Origin: CAIKMD01 sp035533255
GTDB taxonomy: Bacteria; Pseudomonadota; Alphaproteobacteria; ATCC43930; CGMCC-115725
NCBI GenBank assembly: GCA_035533255.1
Contig: DATLUE010000115.1
Coordinates: 1 to 8,774, forward strand
Direction: 5' to 3'
Length of the DNA stretch: 8,774 bases
Shown: in pieces, positions 1 to 6,293 of the stretch
How positions within the stretch are numbered: the stretch's first letter is position 1
Layout: the number at the start of each line of letters is the position of its first letter
The notes under the pieces: model-generated
Seen by the model: only the letters and a program-made list of their open reading frames with translations
Told to the model about the DNA's origin: nothing
The model's database searches: none
Position numbers and translations under genes: made by a program

Positions 1-597
1 CGAGCGAATGGTCGGCAGGAGCCGGCCGGGATTGTCGCTCGCCAGCAGCAGCACCGTCCGCCTCGGCGGCTCTTCCAGGGTCTTCAGCAGGCTGTTGGCG
101 GCATGCGGGTTCATCAGGTCTGCGCCGTCGACGATCACGACTCGCCAGCCGCCTTGCGACGAGGTCAGATGCAGAAACTCGCCGACCGACCGCGCATCGT
201 CGGCCACGATCTCGCGCCGCTGGCGCTTGCGCTTGGCGTCCATGCCGCGCTCAACCACCAGCAGATCGGGATGGCTGCCCACCACCACCATGCGGAAAGC
301 CTGGTGGCTCGGTGCGACCGCCAGCGAGGCCGCCGGCGCACTGAACAGCCCGCCGCCCGGCTCGGCTCCTTCCGCAAAGAGGAAGCGCGCAAAGCGATAG
401 GCGAGCGTCGCCTTGCCGATGCCGCGCGGACCGGTAACCAGCCAGGCATGCGAAAGCCTGCCGGCGTTGAAGGCTTGCAGCAGGCTGGCCTCGGCCGCCT
501 CTTGGCCGAGCAATAGCGGGTTCTCGCGCGGCGCGGGCGCGGCCGGCGCCTCGCCGCCGGCTGCCTCCTCGACATCGAAATCGTCGTCCTCGGCCAT
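1..597 (-). CDS. holB: DNA polymerase III subunit delta' (HolB), C-terminus cut off by window edge
   Basis: This is the clamp-loader delta' subunit, which with tau/gamma and delta loads the beta sliding clamp at the replication fork in the cytoplasm. The frame is open for 199 residues from an ATG at 597 to the left edge, so the C-terminal part is missing. Visible marks are a P-loop-like segment GPRGIGKAT (residues 56-64), a degenerate Walker B region around VVIVDGAD (153-160) and the family-typical SLLKTLEEPP (169-178). The frame stops at the edge in LLPTIRS, just where the SRC arginine-finger motif would be expected. The four zinc-binding cysteines of E. coli delta' are absent: the visible part has no cysteine, and the block before SHPDLLVVER is cysteine-free, which I recall as usual for alphaproteobacterial HolB. 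The first 25 residues are acidic and Ala/Pro-rich. The start lies three bases after the tmk stop, so the two genes are surely co-transcribed. Confidence 0.93.
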   Translation of the reverse strand, partial: MAEDDDFDVEEAAGGEAPAAPAPRENPLLLGQEAAEASLLQAFNAGRLSHAWLVTGPRGIGKATLAYRFARFLFAEGAEPGGGLFSAPAASLAVAPSHQAFRMVVVGSHPDLLVVERGMDAKRKRQRREIVADDARSVGEFLHLTSSQGGWRVVIVDGADLMNPHAANSLLKTLEEPPRRTVLLLASDNPGRLLPTIRS

Positions 598-600
598 AAC

Positions 601-1236
601 TCAGGCCGCCAGACCGAGCCGGTCGCGCAGCGCGGCCAGCACTGCCGCCGTAACGTCGCTGGGCCCGCGGCTCGCGTCGACGACGACGCAGCGCTGGGGC
701 TCGCGCGCGGCGATTGCGAGGAAGCCCTGGCGGACGCGCTCGTGATAGTCGCGGCCCTTAGCCTCGAACCGCGCCTCGCCGCCGCGGCGCTCGGCAGCGC
801 GCGCGAGTCCCAGCTCGACCGGCACATCGAGCATCAGGGTGAGATCGGGCATGAAATCATCGGCAATCAGGCGATGCAGCTCGGCGAGTCGATCGCGATC
901 GAGACCCCCGCCATAGCCCTGATAGGCTGTGGTCGAATCGACGAACCGGTCGCACACCACCCATTGGCCGGCTGCGAGTGCCGGCCAAACCGTCTCGACC
1001 AGATGGCAGCGGCGCGCCGCCACCATCAGCAACGCCTCGCTCGCCGCATCCCAGCGCTCGGCTGCGCCGTTGACCAAAAGCGCGCGGATATCGTCGGCGC
1101 CGGGCGCGCCGCCGGGCTCGCGCGTGCCGATCGCGTTGTGGCCGGCACGCGCCAGCGCCGCCAGCAGCAGCTTTTGCTGCGTCGATTTGCCCGCGCCTTC
1201 GCCGCCTTCGAGGGTGATGAATGTGCCGCCGCTCAG
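601..1236 (-). CDS. tmk: Thymidylate kinase (dTMP kinase), probable CTG start
   Basis: The enzyme phosphorylates dTMP to dTDP with ATP, an essential step of dTTP synthesis. From the chosen start the protein has 211 residues, close to E. coli Tmk (213). It shows the P-loop GGEGAGKST (11-19), the TREPGGAP segment, the DRF motif followed by STTAYQGYGGG, and a LID with several arginines (ERRGGEARFEAKGRDYHERVR). The P-loop has no arginine while the LID is basic, which fits a type II (E. coli-like) kinase. The start is unusual. No ATG, GTG or TTG occurs in frame between the carboxypeptidase stop and the P-loop, nor for many codons upstream. The CTG at 1236-1234, overlapping that TGA as CTGA, would give MSGGTFITLEGGEG, which matches the usual N-terminus of the family. 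Longer in-frame extensions to the right read through the carboxypeptidase gene and are implausible. Product confidence is high; start confidence is moderate. Confidence 0.92.
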   Translation of the reverse strand: MSGGTFITLEGGEGAGKSTQQKLLLAALARAGHNAIGTREPGGAPGADDIRALLVNGAAERWDAASEALLMVAARRCHLVETVWPALAAGQWVVCDRFVDSTTAYQGYGGGLDRDRLAELHRLIADDFMPDLTLMLDVPVELGLARAAERRGGEARFEAKGRDYHERVRQGFLAIAAREPQRCVVVDASRGPSDVTAAVLAALRDRLGLAA

Positions 1237-2396
1237 TGGCTGCGTCCGAAGAGCAAATAGCCCGCCGCCAAGGCCGCATGCGCGAGGCCGCGGACGCGAG
1301 CGACCGGTTTGGCGGCGATCAACGGCACATCGACCTCGGCTGCATCCGGTGCGGTCACCTGCAGCGTGCCGATCTTTTCGCCCTGGGCGACCGGTGCCTG
1401 GGCGGCGTGATCGTAGCTCGCGGTCACCTTCATGCCGGGGCGCGACTGCCGCGGCAGGCTTACCACCACGTCCGAGGCGACGGTCGCCGGCACCGTCGCC
1501 GTGACGCCGAGCCACACCGGCGCTTGGTCGATGGTTTCGCCGGCCGTGACCAGCTTGTAATCGCCCCATTCGCGATAGGCCCAATCGAGCAGCTTCTCGC
1601 TCTCTTGCGAGCGCGCATTCATGCTGGTCATGCCGACCAGCACCACGATGATGCGGCGGCCCTGGCGCAGCGCGCTGATGGCGACGCCGTAGCCGGCCTC
1701 GTCGGTGTGGCCAGTCTTGAGCCCGTCGACCCCGATATCCTTGTAGAGCAAGGGATTGCGGTTGCCCTGCTTGATGCCGTTATAGGTGAACTCCTTTTCG
1801 GCATCGTAGTGGTAGTATTCAGGAAAATCCCTGATGAGATCGCTGCCGAGCGTCGCAATGTCGCGCGCGGTCATGTACTCCTCGGGATCCGGCAGGCCAT
1901 CGACATCGGCGAAATGGCTGCCCTTGAGACCGAGCTTCTGCGCCATCTGATTCATCAGATCGACGAACGCGTCGGTGCTGCCGGCGATGCCCTCGGCGAG
2001 CACGACGCAAGCGTCGTTGCCCGATTGAATCATCATGCCGCGGATCAAATCCTCGACCTTCACCTGCGCGCCGAGCGGCACGAACATATTCGATTCGTTG
2101 GTCTTGTGTTTCGCCCAGGCCTTCTCGCTCACCGGCAGCGTGTCGTCGAGCTTGAGCCGCCCCGATTTGAGATAGGAGAACACCACATAGGCCGTCATCA
2201 TCTTGCTGAGCGATGCCGGCTGGATGCGCTGGTCCGCGTTCTTGTCGTACAGCACCGCGCCGGTATCGAAATCGAGCGCGATCCCGGTCTGCGCCGCGGT
2301 GTCGATGGTCGGCACGGCGGCGAGCGCAGCCGGTGCGCCACGCGCGAGCAGCAAGGAGGAAGCGGCGAGCAGCGAGACGAAGACCAACGGTTTCAT
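1233..2396 (-). CDS. D-alanyl-D-alanine carboxypeptidase, PBP5/DacA-DacF type (peptidase S11)
   Basis: This periplasmic penicillin-binding protein removes the terminal D-Ala from peptidoglycan pentapeptides. From ATG at 2396 it has 387 residues: a signal peptide (about 1-27, MKPLVFVSLLAASSLLLARG onward), an S11 serine-peptidase domain and a C-terminal PBP5-type beta domain. All three active-site motifs are intact: SLSK at 62-65 (nucleophile Ser62, Lys65), SGN at 125-127 and KTG at 227-229. The last about 20 residues are mildly hydrophobic (GLAHAALAAGYLLFG) and could act as a membrane anchor, as in PBP5. A GTG nine bases further upstream (2405) is a possible alternative start. I prefer the ATG because a GGGTG sequence lies six bases before it and a normal signal peptide follows directly. 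Its TGA overlaps the start of tmk. I leave the symbol blank because dacA, dacC, dacD and dacF cannot be told apart here. Confidence 0.95.
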   Translation of the reverse strand: MKPLVFVSLLAASSLLLARGAPAALAAVPTIDTAAQTGIALDFDTGAVLYDKNADQRIQPASLSKMMTAYVVFSYLKSGRLKLDDTLPVSEKAWAKHKTNESNMFVPLGAQVKVEDLIRGMMIQSGNDACVVLAEGIAGSTDAFVDLMNQMAQKLGLKGSHFADVDGLPDPEEYMTARDIATLGSDLIRDFPEYYHYDAEKEFTYNGIKQGNRNPLLYKDIGVDGLKTGHTDEAGYGVAISALRQGRRIIVVLVGMTSMNARSQESEKLLDWAYREWGDYKLVTAGETIDQAPVWLGVTATVPATVASDVVVSLPRQSRPGMKVTASYDHAAQAPVAQGEKIGTLQVTAPDAAEVDVPLIAAKPVARVRGLAHAALAAGYLLFGRSH

Positions 2397-2467
2397 GCGC
2401 AACACCCAAATACAAGCGATGGCGAGGCCGTCAGCATAGCGGCAATCGCCCTAAATTTGCGACCCCG

Positions 2468-3433
2468 TCAATTGACCACGATTCGCGCCTGAGGCGAGGT
2501 GGGAATGACCTGATTGAGCAGAGCATCCGCCCGATCGACCGATGGCACCGGTCCGACCCGCACGCGATACATCGTCATGCCGCCGACCTTGACGTTGGTC
2601 ACGCTGACCGATCCGAGCGGGTCGAGCATGGTTTTGAGCCGCACGGCGCGGTCGATACTCGAGAACGCGCCGGCCTGGATATAGATCGCCGAGGGCTTCA
2701 CGGGGACCACCGAGACCGTTGCGGGCAAGGGCGGATCGGCGATCGGCTGGCTGGGCGGCAGCGGCTGGAGCTGCGGCGCGGTCGGCGCCGGCGGTAGCGG
2801 CGTCGGCTGATCCAGCGCGACCGCGACGCCGGGCGGTGCGGGCAAGGCTTCGGCGGCGACCGGGGCGACCGGCGCCGCTTGCGGGGTCGGCGTCGCAGCG
2901 GCAAGCGTGGGCTCGGTGCCGCGCCGTCCGGCGAGGCTCGCGACCTGGATCGATTCCGGCACCAGGATCTGCACGCGTACTTTCGCGGTGCCCTGTCCCT
3001 CGAACCCCAGGAGTTGCGCCGCACGCCGCGACACGTCGATGATCCGGCCGCGCGCGTAAGGCCCGCGATCGTTGACGCGCAACTCGATCGAGCGGCCGTT
3101 TTCGAGATTGGTGACGCGCACGATCGACGGCATCGGCAGGGTGCGATGCGCCGCGGTTAGCGCGTTGAGATCGAAAATCTCGCCATTGGCGGTGTATTTG
3201 CCACGAAACTGCTCGCCATACCACGAGGCGATACCGGTCTCGTCATAGCTCCAATTCTCGGCCGGGTAATACCAGGTACCGTCGATCTGATAAGGCGCAC
3301 CGACCTTGTAGATGCCGCGGCCACCGCCCAACGGCACGCCGCCGGCATTGTTGCCCGAAGGCGCGGACGAGCAAGCGGCGAGCGCGATGGCAACCGCCGC
3401 GAGACATGCGACACGAACCCTTTGGTGAATCAT
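2468..3433 (-). CDS. rlpA: RlpA family septal lipoprotein (endolytic transglycosylase) with SPOR domain
   Basis: RlpA proteins are outer-membrane lipoproteins that bind denuded glycan at the septum through SPOR. In Pseudomonas they cleave it as lytic transglycosylases. From ATG at 3433 there are 321 residues. A lipobox LAAC with lipidated Cys21 is followed by serine, which suggests outer-membrane sorting. The double-psi beta-barrel domain spans about 65-160, with SWYG at 70-73, His96 in AAHRTLP and Asp122 in VNDRGPY. These correspond to the catalytic pair of the active enzymes, so this copy is probably active. A proline/alanine-rich linker (about 171-246) leads to the SPOR domain (about 248-321, IYIQAGAFSSIDRA onward). 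An in-frame upstream start at 3475 would put 14 extra residues before the lipobox and overlap mltB, so I reject it. The gene follows mltB by 22 bases and precedes the carboxypeptidase, making three peptidoglycan genes in a row. Confidence 0.94.
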   Translation of the reverse strand: MIHQRVRVACLAAVAIALAACSSAPSGNNAGGVPLGGGRGIYKVGAPYQIDGTWYYPAENWSYDETGIASWYGEQFRGKYTANGEIFDLNALTAAHRTLPMPSIVRVTNLENGRSIELRVNDRGPYARGRIIDVSRRAAQLLGFEGQGTAKVRVQILVPESIQVASLAGRRGTEPTLAAATPTPQAAPVAPVAAEALPAPPGVAVALDQPTPLPPAPTAPQLQPLPPSQPIADPPLPATVSVVPVKPSAIYIQAGAFSSIDRAVRLKTMLDPLGSVSVTNVKVGGMTMYRVRVGPVPSVDRADALLNQVIPTSPQARIVVN

Positions 3434-3455
3434 CCCCGCTGGTCCCGCGACTCCG

Positions 3456-4424
3456 TCACTTCGCGCTGTCGGCAAGATAGCCGACGGCGATGGCGAAATA
3501 GCTAGAATTATTCCAGCGCAAAATCACATTGAAATTATCGGTGACCAGAAAGCTGGGGCCGTCGCTGCCGCCTGGCTGCAGCAACGCGGCGCGATTTGTC
3601 GAGTCGGCCTGCGCCGCGACCAGCGCGCTGCCGTCGGCGCGTGTGATCCCGAGCGCCGCCCAATCGGCAAGCGAGCGCTTTTGCGGCATGCCGTCCAGCG
3701 ACGAGTCGAAACCGGCCGGGACCGTGACCTGCTCGCCCCAGGATTGGCCCGCCTGCCAGCCACTGCGCGCGAGGTAGTTGGCGATCGAGGCAAAAACGTC
3801 GTCCGGCTTGTTCCAGATATCGGGCGGACCGTTGCCGCTGTAGCTGACCGCGAAGTTGAGAAAGCTCGAGGGCATGAACTGGCTTTGCCCCATCGCGCCG
3901 GCCCAGGAGCCGATCATGCTCTGCGGGTCGATGCGATCGTTCTGGACGATTTGCAGCGCGTCGATCAGCTCGTGGCGAAAGAACGCGCTGCGCCGGCCGT
4001 CATAGGCGAGCGTCGCCAGCGACGCGATGACCGGGAAGGTCCCGATCTTCTGGCCGAAATCGGTCTCGATACCCCAGAGCGCGACGATGTAGCGCGGCGG
4101 CACGCCGTAGCGCTGGCCGATCTGGTCGAGCAGCGCCTGATTGTCGAGATAATGCCGGCGGGCAGCATCGCGGCGCGCCGGCGGCGCGACGCGGTCGATA
4201 TACTGCGCGAAGGTGAGCGTCGTTTCGGGCTGCTGGCGGTCGAGCTCGATGACGCGCGGGAGCGGCTGCACGCCGGCGAAGGCGCGGTCGAGCGTCGCCG
4301 CCGCGATGCCCTGCGTCATCGCATCCTGGCGCAGGGCTTGCAGCCAGGCTTGGAAATCGTCGGTCTGCGCGCTCGCCGCGCTCGCGAGCAGCGACAGCGC
4401 CATCGCCGGAACCAGAAATCTCAT
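3456..4424 (-). CDS. Lytic murein transglycosylase, MltB family (GH103)
   Basis: This periplasmic enzyme cleaves the MurNAc-GlcNAc bond of peptidoglycan with formation of 1,6-anhydro-MurNAc. The protein is 322 residues from ATG at 4424. It has a clear Sec signal peptide (MRFLVPAMALSLLASAASA, cleavage before Gln20) and no lipobox, so it is probably soluble in the periplasm, unlike lipoprotein E. coli MltB. The catalytic glutamate is Glu120 in WGIETDFG (117-124). The second hallmark of the family, GAMGQSQFMPSSF, is at 176-188. The C-terminus ends soon after the catalytic domain (NSSYFAIAVGYLADSAK) with no peptidoglycan-binding domain, so septal or glycan targeting must come from elsewhere. A GTG in frame at 4472 would overlap the upstream thioesterase stop and bury the signal peptide, so I did not use it. 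The ribosome-binding site is weak. A hairpin lies just upstream of the start. Confidence 0.93.
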   Translation of the reverse strand: MRFLVPAMALSLLASAASAQTDDFQAWLQALRQDAMTQGIAAATLDRAFAGVQPLPRVIELDRQQPETTLTFAQYIDRVAPPARRDAARRHYLDNQALLDQIGQRYGVPPRYIVALWGIETDFGQKIGTFPVIASLATLAYDGRRSAFFRHELIDALQIVQNDRIDPQSMIGSWAGAMGQSQFMPSSFLNFAVSYSGNGPPDIWNKPDDVFASIANYLARSGWQAGQSWGEQVTVPAGFDSSLDGMPQKRSLADWAALGITRADGSALVAAQADSTNRAALLQPGGSDGPSFLVTDNFNVILRWNNSSYFAIAVGYLADSAK

Positions 4425-4437
4425 GCACCAGACATAC

Positions 4438-4455
4438 AAAAGCCGCGACCGCGGC
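4438..4455 (-). terminator. Possible weak intrinsic terminator after the thioesterase-like gene
   Basis: On the minus strand the sequence reads GCCGCGGTCGCGGC followed by TTTTGT: a GC-only hairpin with up to six base pairs per arm, a very short loop and a run of four T. It lies between the stop at 4469 and the mltB start at 4424, where a terminator would separate the metabolic pair from the cell-wall cluster. The loop is tight and the T-run short, so termination may be partial. Confidence 0.4.
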
Positions 4456-4468
4456 GCTACGCTCCGAA

Positions 4469-5314
4469 TCACTCTTTCATCAGAAATTCGCGCGCTTGGT
4501 TGCGCAGCGACTCGGGCAGCGGCGCCGCGCGCCGCGCTTCGAGATCGAAATGCACGCCGGCCTGATAATAACGCGCGACCCGGCGGCCGCTGCGCTGCAG
4601 CCGCATGTCGTGCAGAATCTTTACTGAGGATTTGCCGAGATCGAGCATGCCGCTCGAGATCGCGACGCTCTCGCCGATCGCGGGCGCGGGCGCGAGCAGC
4701 TCGAGCCGCGTCTCGAAGGTGGCAAAGCCGCGCTTCTCGGCGCGCATATAGCTGCTGGTCATGCCGGCGGCGTTCATGTTGACGAGGTTGGCGGTCGAGA
4801 AGCGATCGACGAAGCCGAACAGCGACAGCCTGCCCTCCTCATCGGCCTGCCACGGTTTGACCCGAGCAAGGCCGGTCGCGACCGGTCCCGGCTTCTCGGG
4901 CAGCGTCACCGGATCGAAGGGCAGCTCGTTCCAGGCGACGGTCGAGCCTTCGAGCGCGGCGCGCGTCTCGGCCCAGGCCTCGCCGTCGGGCGCATCGAGC
5001 GCGATTACCTGCTCGGCGCTGGTCGTGGTCGCGCCGCCCATGCCGTTGGTCGCGATATGGCCGATCGCCAGCGTCGCCGGATCGAGCGCGATAATGCCGC
5101 TGGCGATCGCGATCGGATCGCCGGCGCGCAACTCGGTCAGATAACGTGTCGCCAGCGCGCGGGTGCGCCAGCGCGTGGCCGGCGCGAGGCGCTGCATCAG
5201 CTCGTGGCCGGCATCGGCAAAACGCTCGACGTAATAGGCAATGTTGAGATGGCCGAAGGCGTCGCATTCCTGGATCAGCACGCCGCCGCGATAGCAGAGG
5301 GCGAGATCGGTCAT
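4469..5314 (-). CDS. Double-hotdog acyl-CoA thioesterase-like protein
   Basis: The 281-residue protein resembles two fused hotdog (4HBT-type) domains. The first half has GGVLIQECDAFGHLNIAYYV (11-28 and on), in which Asp18, Gly21, His22 and Asn24 match the D-x-x-G-H-x-N signature of 4-hydroxybenzoyl-CoA-type thioesterases. The second half repeats the pattern in degenerate form as FVDRFSTANLVNMNAAGMTS (168-187), with the Asp and Gly-His lost. Only the first copy is therefore likely to be catalytic. The expected activity is hydrolysis of an acyl- or aroyl-CoA thioester in the cytoplasm, with unknown substrate. The start ATG at 5314 overlaps the TGA of the aldolase-like gene as ATGA, so the two are translationally coupled and probably share a pathway. 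A longer in-frame start exists at 5344 but would overlap the upstream gene by 34 bases. The fold assignment is fairly safe; the exact reaction is not. Confidence 0.8.
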   Translation of the reverse strand: MTDLALCYRGGVLIQECDAFGHLNIAYYVERFADAGHELMQRLAPATRWRTRALATRYLTELRAGDPIAIASGIIALDPATLAIGHIATNGMGGATTTSAEQVIALDAPDGEAWAETRAALEGSTVAWNELPFDPVTLPEKPGPVATGLARVKPWQADEEGRLSLFGFVDRFSTANLVNMNAAGMTSSYMRAEKRGFATFETRLELLAPAPAIGESVAISSGMLDLGKSSVKILHDMRLQRSGRRVARYYQAGVHFDLEARRAAPLPESLRNQAREFLMKE

Positions 5315-6075
5315 CGCTTCTTGCCCGACGCCTCTTTCTTCCATAGCGCCCAGGCACGCTCGTTGGTGCTCTCGACGCCGGCGAGGCAGGCCTCGACTTC
5401 TTCGGGGTTGAGGTAATTCACCTCACCGAGCCGCATCGCTTCCATTTGCAGCTTGGCATTGAGCGCGGCATAGATCGCGCGATAGACCGCGAGATGCAGC
5501 GAAGCGGCGACGATGGTGGCGCCGTGACCGCGCATCAGCACCATCGGCTTGTCGGCGAGCGTCGAGGCGAGCGAGCGGCCGAGATAGGCCGAGCGGATCA
5601 GCATCTGGCCTTCGTTCTGGAAGTCGCGAATCTCGAACAGCGGCACGCCCATGCCGACATGCGCGCTCATGTGATACATCGGCCTGAGCGGCGCCCCGGT
5701 CGCGCCGAACGGGATGAGCGGCGGCGCATGCGAGTGGATCACGGCCATGACATCGGGCCGAGCCTTGTAGATCTCGCCGTGAATGAATCGTTCGCTGTAA
5801 TGCTTCTCGCCGCGCTCCGGCACCGGCTCGCTGTCGAGGCCGAATTCGCGGATGTCGGCCGGCGTGACGATGCCGGGCGCGACATAACGCGACATGACGA
5901 AGCGCTCGGGGTCCCGGTCGTGCCGCGCGCTGACATGGCCGAAGCCGTCGAGGATGTCGTGATCGAACAGGATCAGATTGGCGAGCGCCACATCCGCGAC
6001 CAGATCGCGCGACGCGGTGACGAGGCGGGAGGATTTCTGCTTCGACGATTTGGGACGGATGATTTTCTTGGGCAT
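5311..6075 (-). CDS. Class II aldolase/adducin family metalloenzyme
   Basis: The 254-residue protein has the class II aldolase/adducin fold, which includes fuculose-phosphate aldolases and several decarboxylases of hydroxylated aromatic or sugar acids. Metal ligands His114 and His116 lie in AVIHSHAPPL, and His184 lies in MRGHGATIV. Glu95 in YSERFIH sits 19 residues before His114, the same spacing as the catalytic Glu73-His92 of FucA, so the active site looks complete. The substrate cannot be read from the sequence; the family covers aldol cleavage, decarboxylation and epimerisation. The first 17 residues are strongly basic (MPKKIIRPKSSKQKSSR) and precede the fold. The ATG at 6075 is the only reasonable start, because an in-frame TAA lies two codons upstream and the next Met is residue 61. 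The gene is first in a two-gene unit with the thioesterase-like gene and is divergent from the plus-strand gene at 6294. Confidence 0.88.
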   Translation of the reverse strand: MPKKIIRPKSSKQKSSRLVTASRDLVADVALANLILFDHDILDGFGHVSARHDRDPERFVMSRYVAPGIVTPADIREFGLDSEPVPERGEKHYSERFIHGEIYKARPDVMAVIHSHAPPLIPFGATGAPLRPMYHMSAHVGMGVPLFEIRDFQNEGQMLIRSAYLGRSLASTLADKPMVLMRGHGATIVAASLHLAVYRAIYAALNAKLQMEAMRLGEVNYLNPEEVEACLAGVESTNERAWALWKKEASGKKR

Positions 6076-6293
6076 GGGTTATAGCATTCCCACGCCCGCG
6101 CCGCTCATGCAAGTGGCGATCGTGCCCGAGACCGGCGTGCGCAGGCGGATGTTGACGTTACGTAATATAAAGCCCGGCCCGTTCGCGAAAGAAAGGCCGA
6201 GCGTCCGGCGGCTCGCGTGATCGCTCTTTACATGCTTTGGCGTAACCCGGTTATAGTTCAATGCTTGGCAAGGGCGGCGTGAAGGGGAATCAC
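6076..6293. promoter_or_regulatory. Divergent intergenic region, probable promoters for both sides
   Basis: This 218-base gap between divergent genes is the longest in the window and must hold the start signals for both. An AT-rich stretch at 6158-6170 contains the 8-base palindrome TTACGTAA (6158-6165), and the minus strand reads TATATT at 6169-6164, a possible -10 for the aldolase gene. TTTACA (6227-6232) with TATAGT (6253-6258), spaced 20, is a poor promoter match for the plus strand. An inverted repeat TAACC-C-GGTTA lies at 6243-6253. The 8-mer GGTTATAG occurs at both ends (6077-6084 and 6249-6256). No convincing gene is seen in it. The promoter assignments are inferences. Confidence 0.4.
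6282..6287 (+). promoter_or_regulatory. Shine-Dalgarno site of the small secreted protein
   Basis: AAGGGG lies six bases before the ATG at 6294. It is the best ribosome-binding site near this gene and decides the start against the in-frame ATG at 6261. Confidence 0.7.

Noticed and set aside
1237..1584. An N-terminal extension of thymidylate kinase to an ATG at 1584
   Set aside because: It would add 116 low-complexity residues that lie wholly inside the carboxypeptidase gene, before a normal family N-terminus.
2433..2471. Possible promoter for the carboxypeptidase gene: TTGACG at the rlpA stop and TATGCT on the minus strand
   Set aside because: The spacing is 27 bases, far from 16-18, and no other -35 matches well. 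The 71-base gap is compatible with simple co-transcription.
1221..2492. A 423-codon open frame on the plus strand antisense to the carboxypeptidase gene
   Set aside because: It mirrors a well-supported gene with all three active-site motifs, its protein has no recognisable domain, and long antisense frames are common in GC-rich DNA.
3681..4565. A 294-codon plus-strand frame antisense to the transglycosylase gene
   Set aside because: Its product is Arg/Ala-rich with no motif, and the opposite strand carries a clear signal peptide and catalytic Glu.
6106..6220. A 37-codon plus-strand frame in the divergent gap
   Set aside because: There is no good ribosome-binding site and no recognisable sequence, and it lies across the likely promoters.
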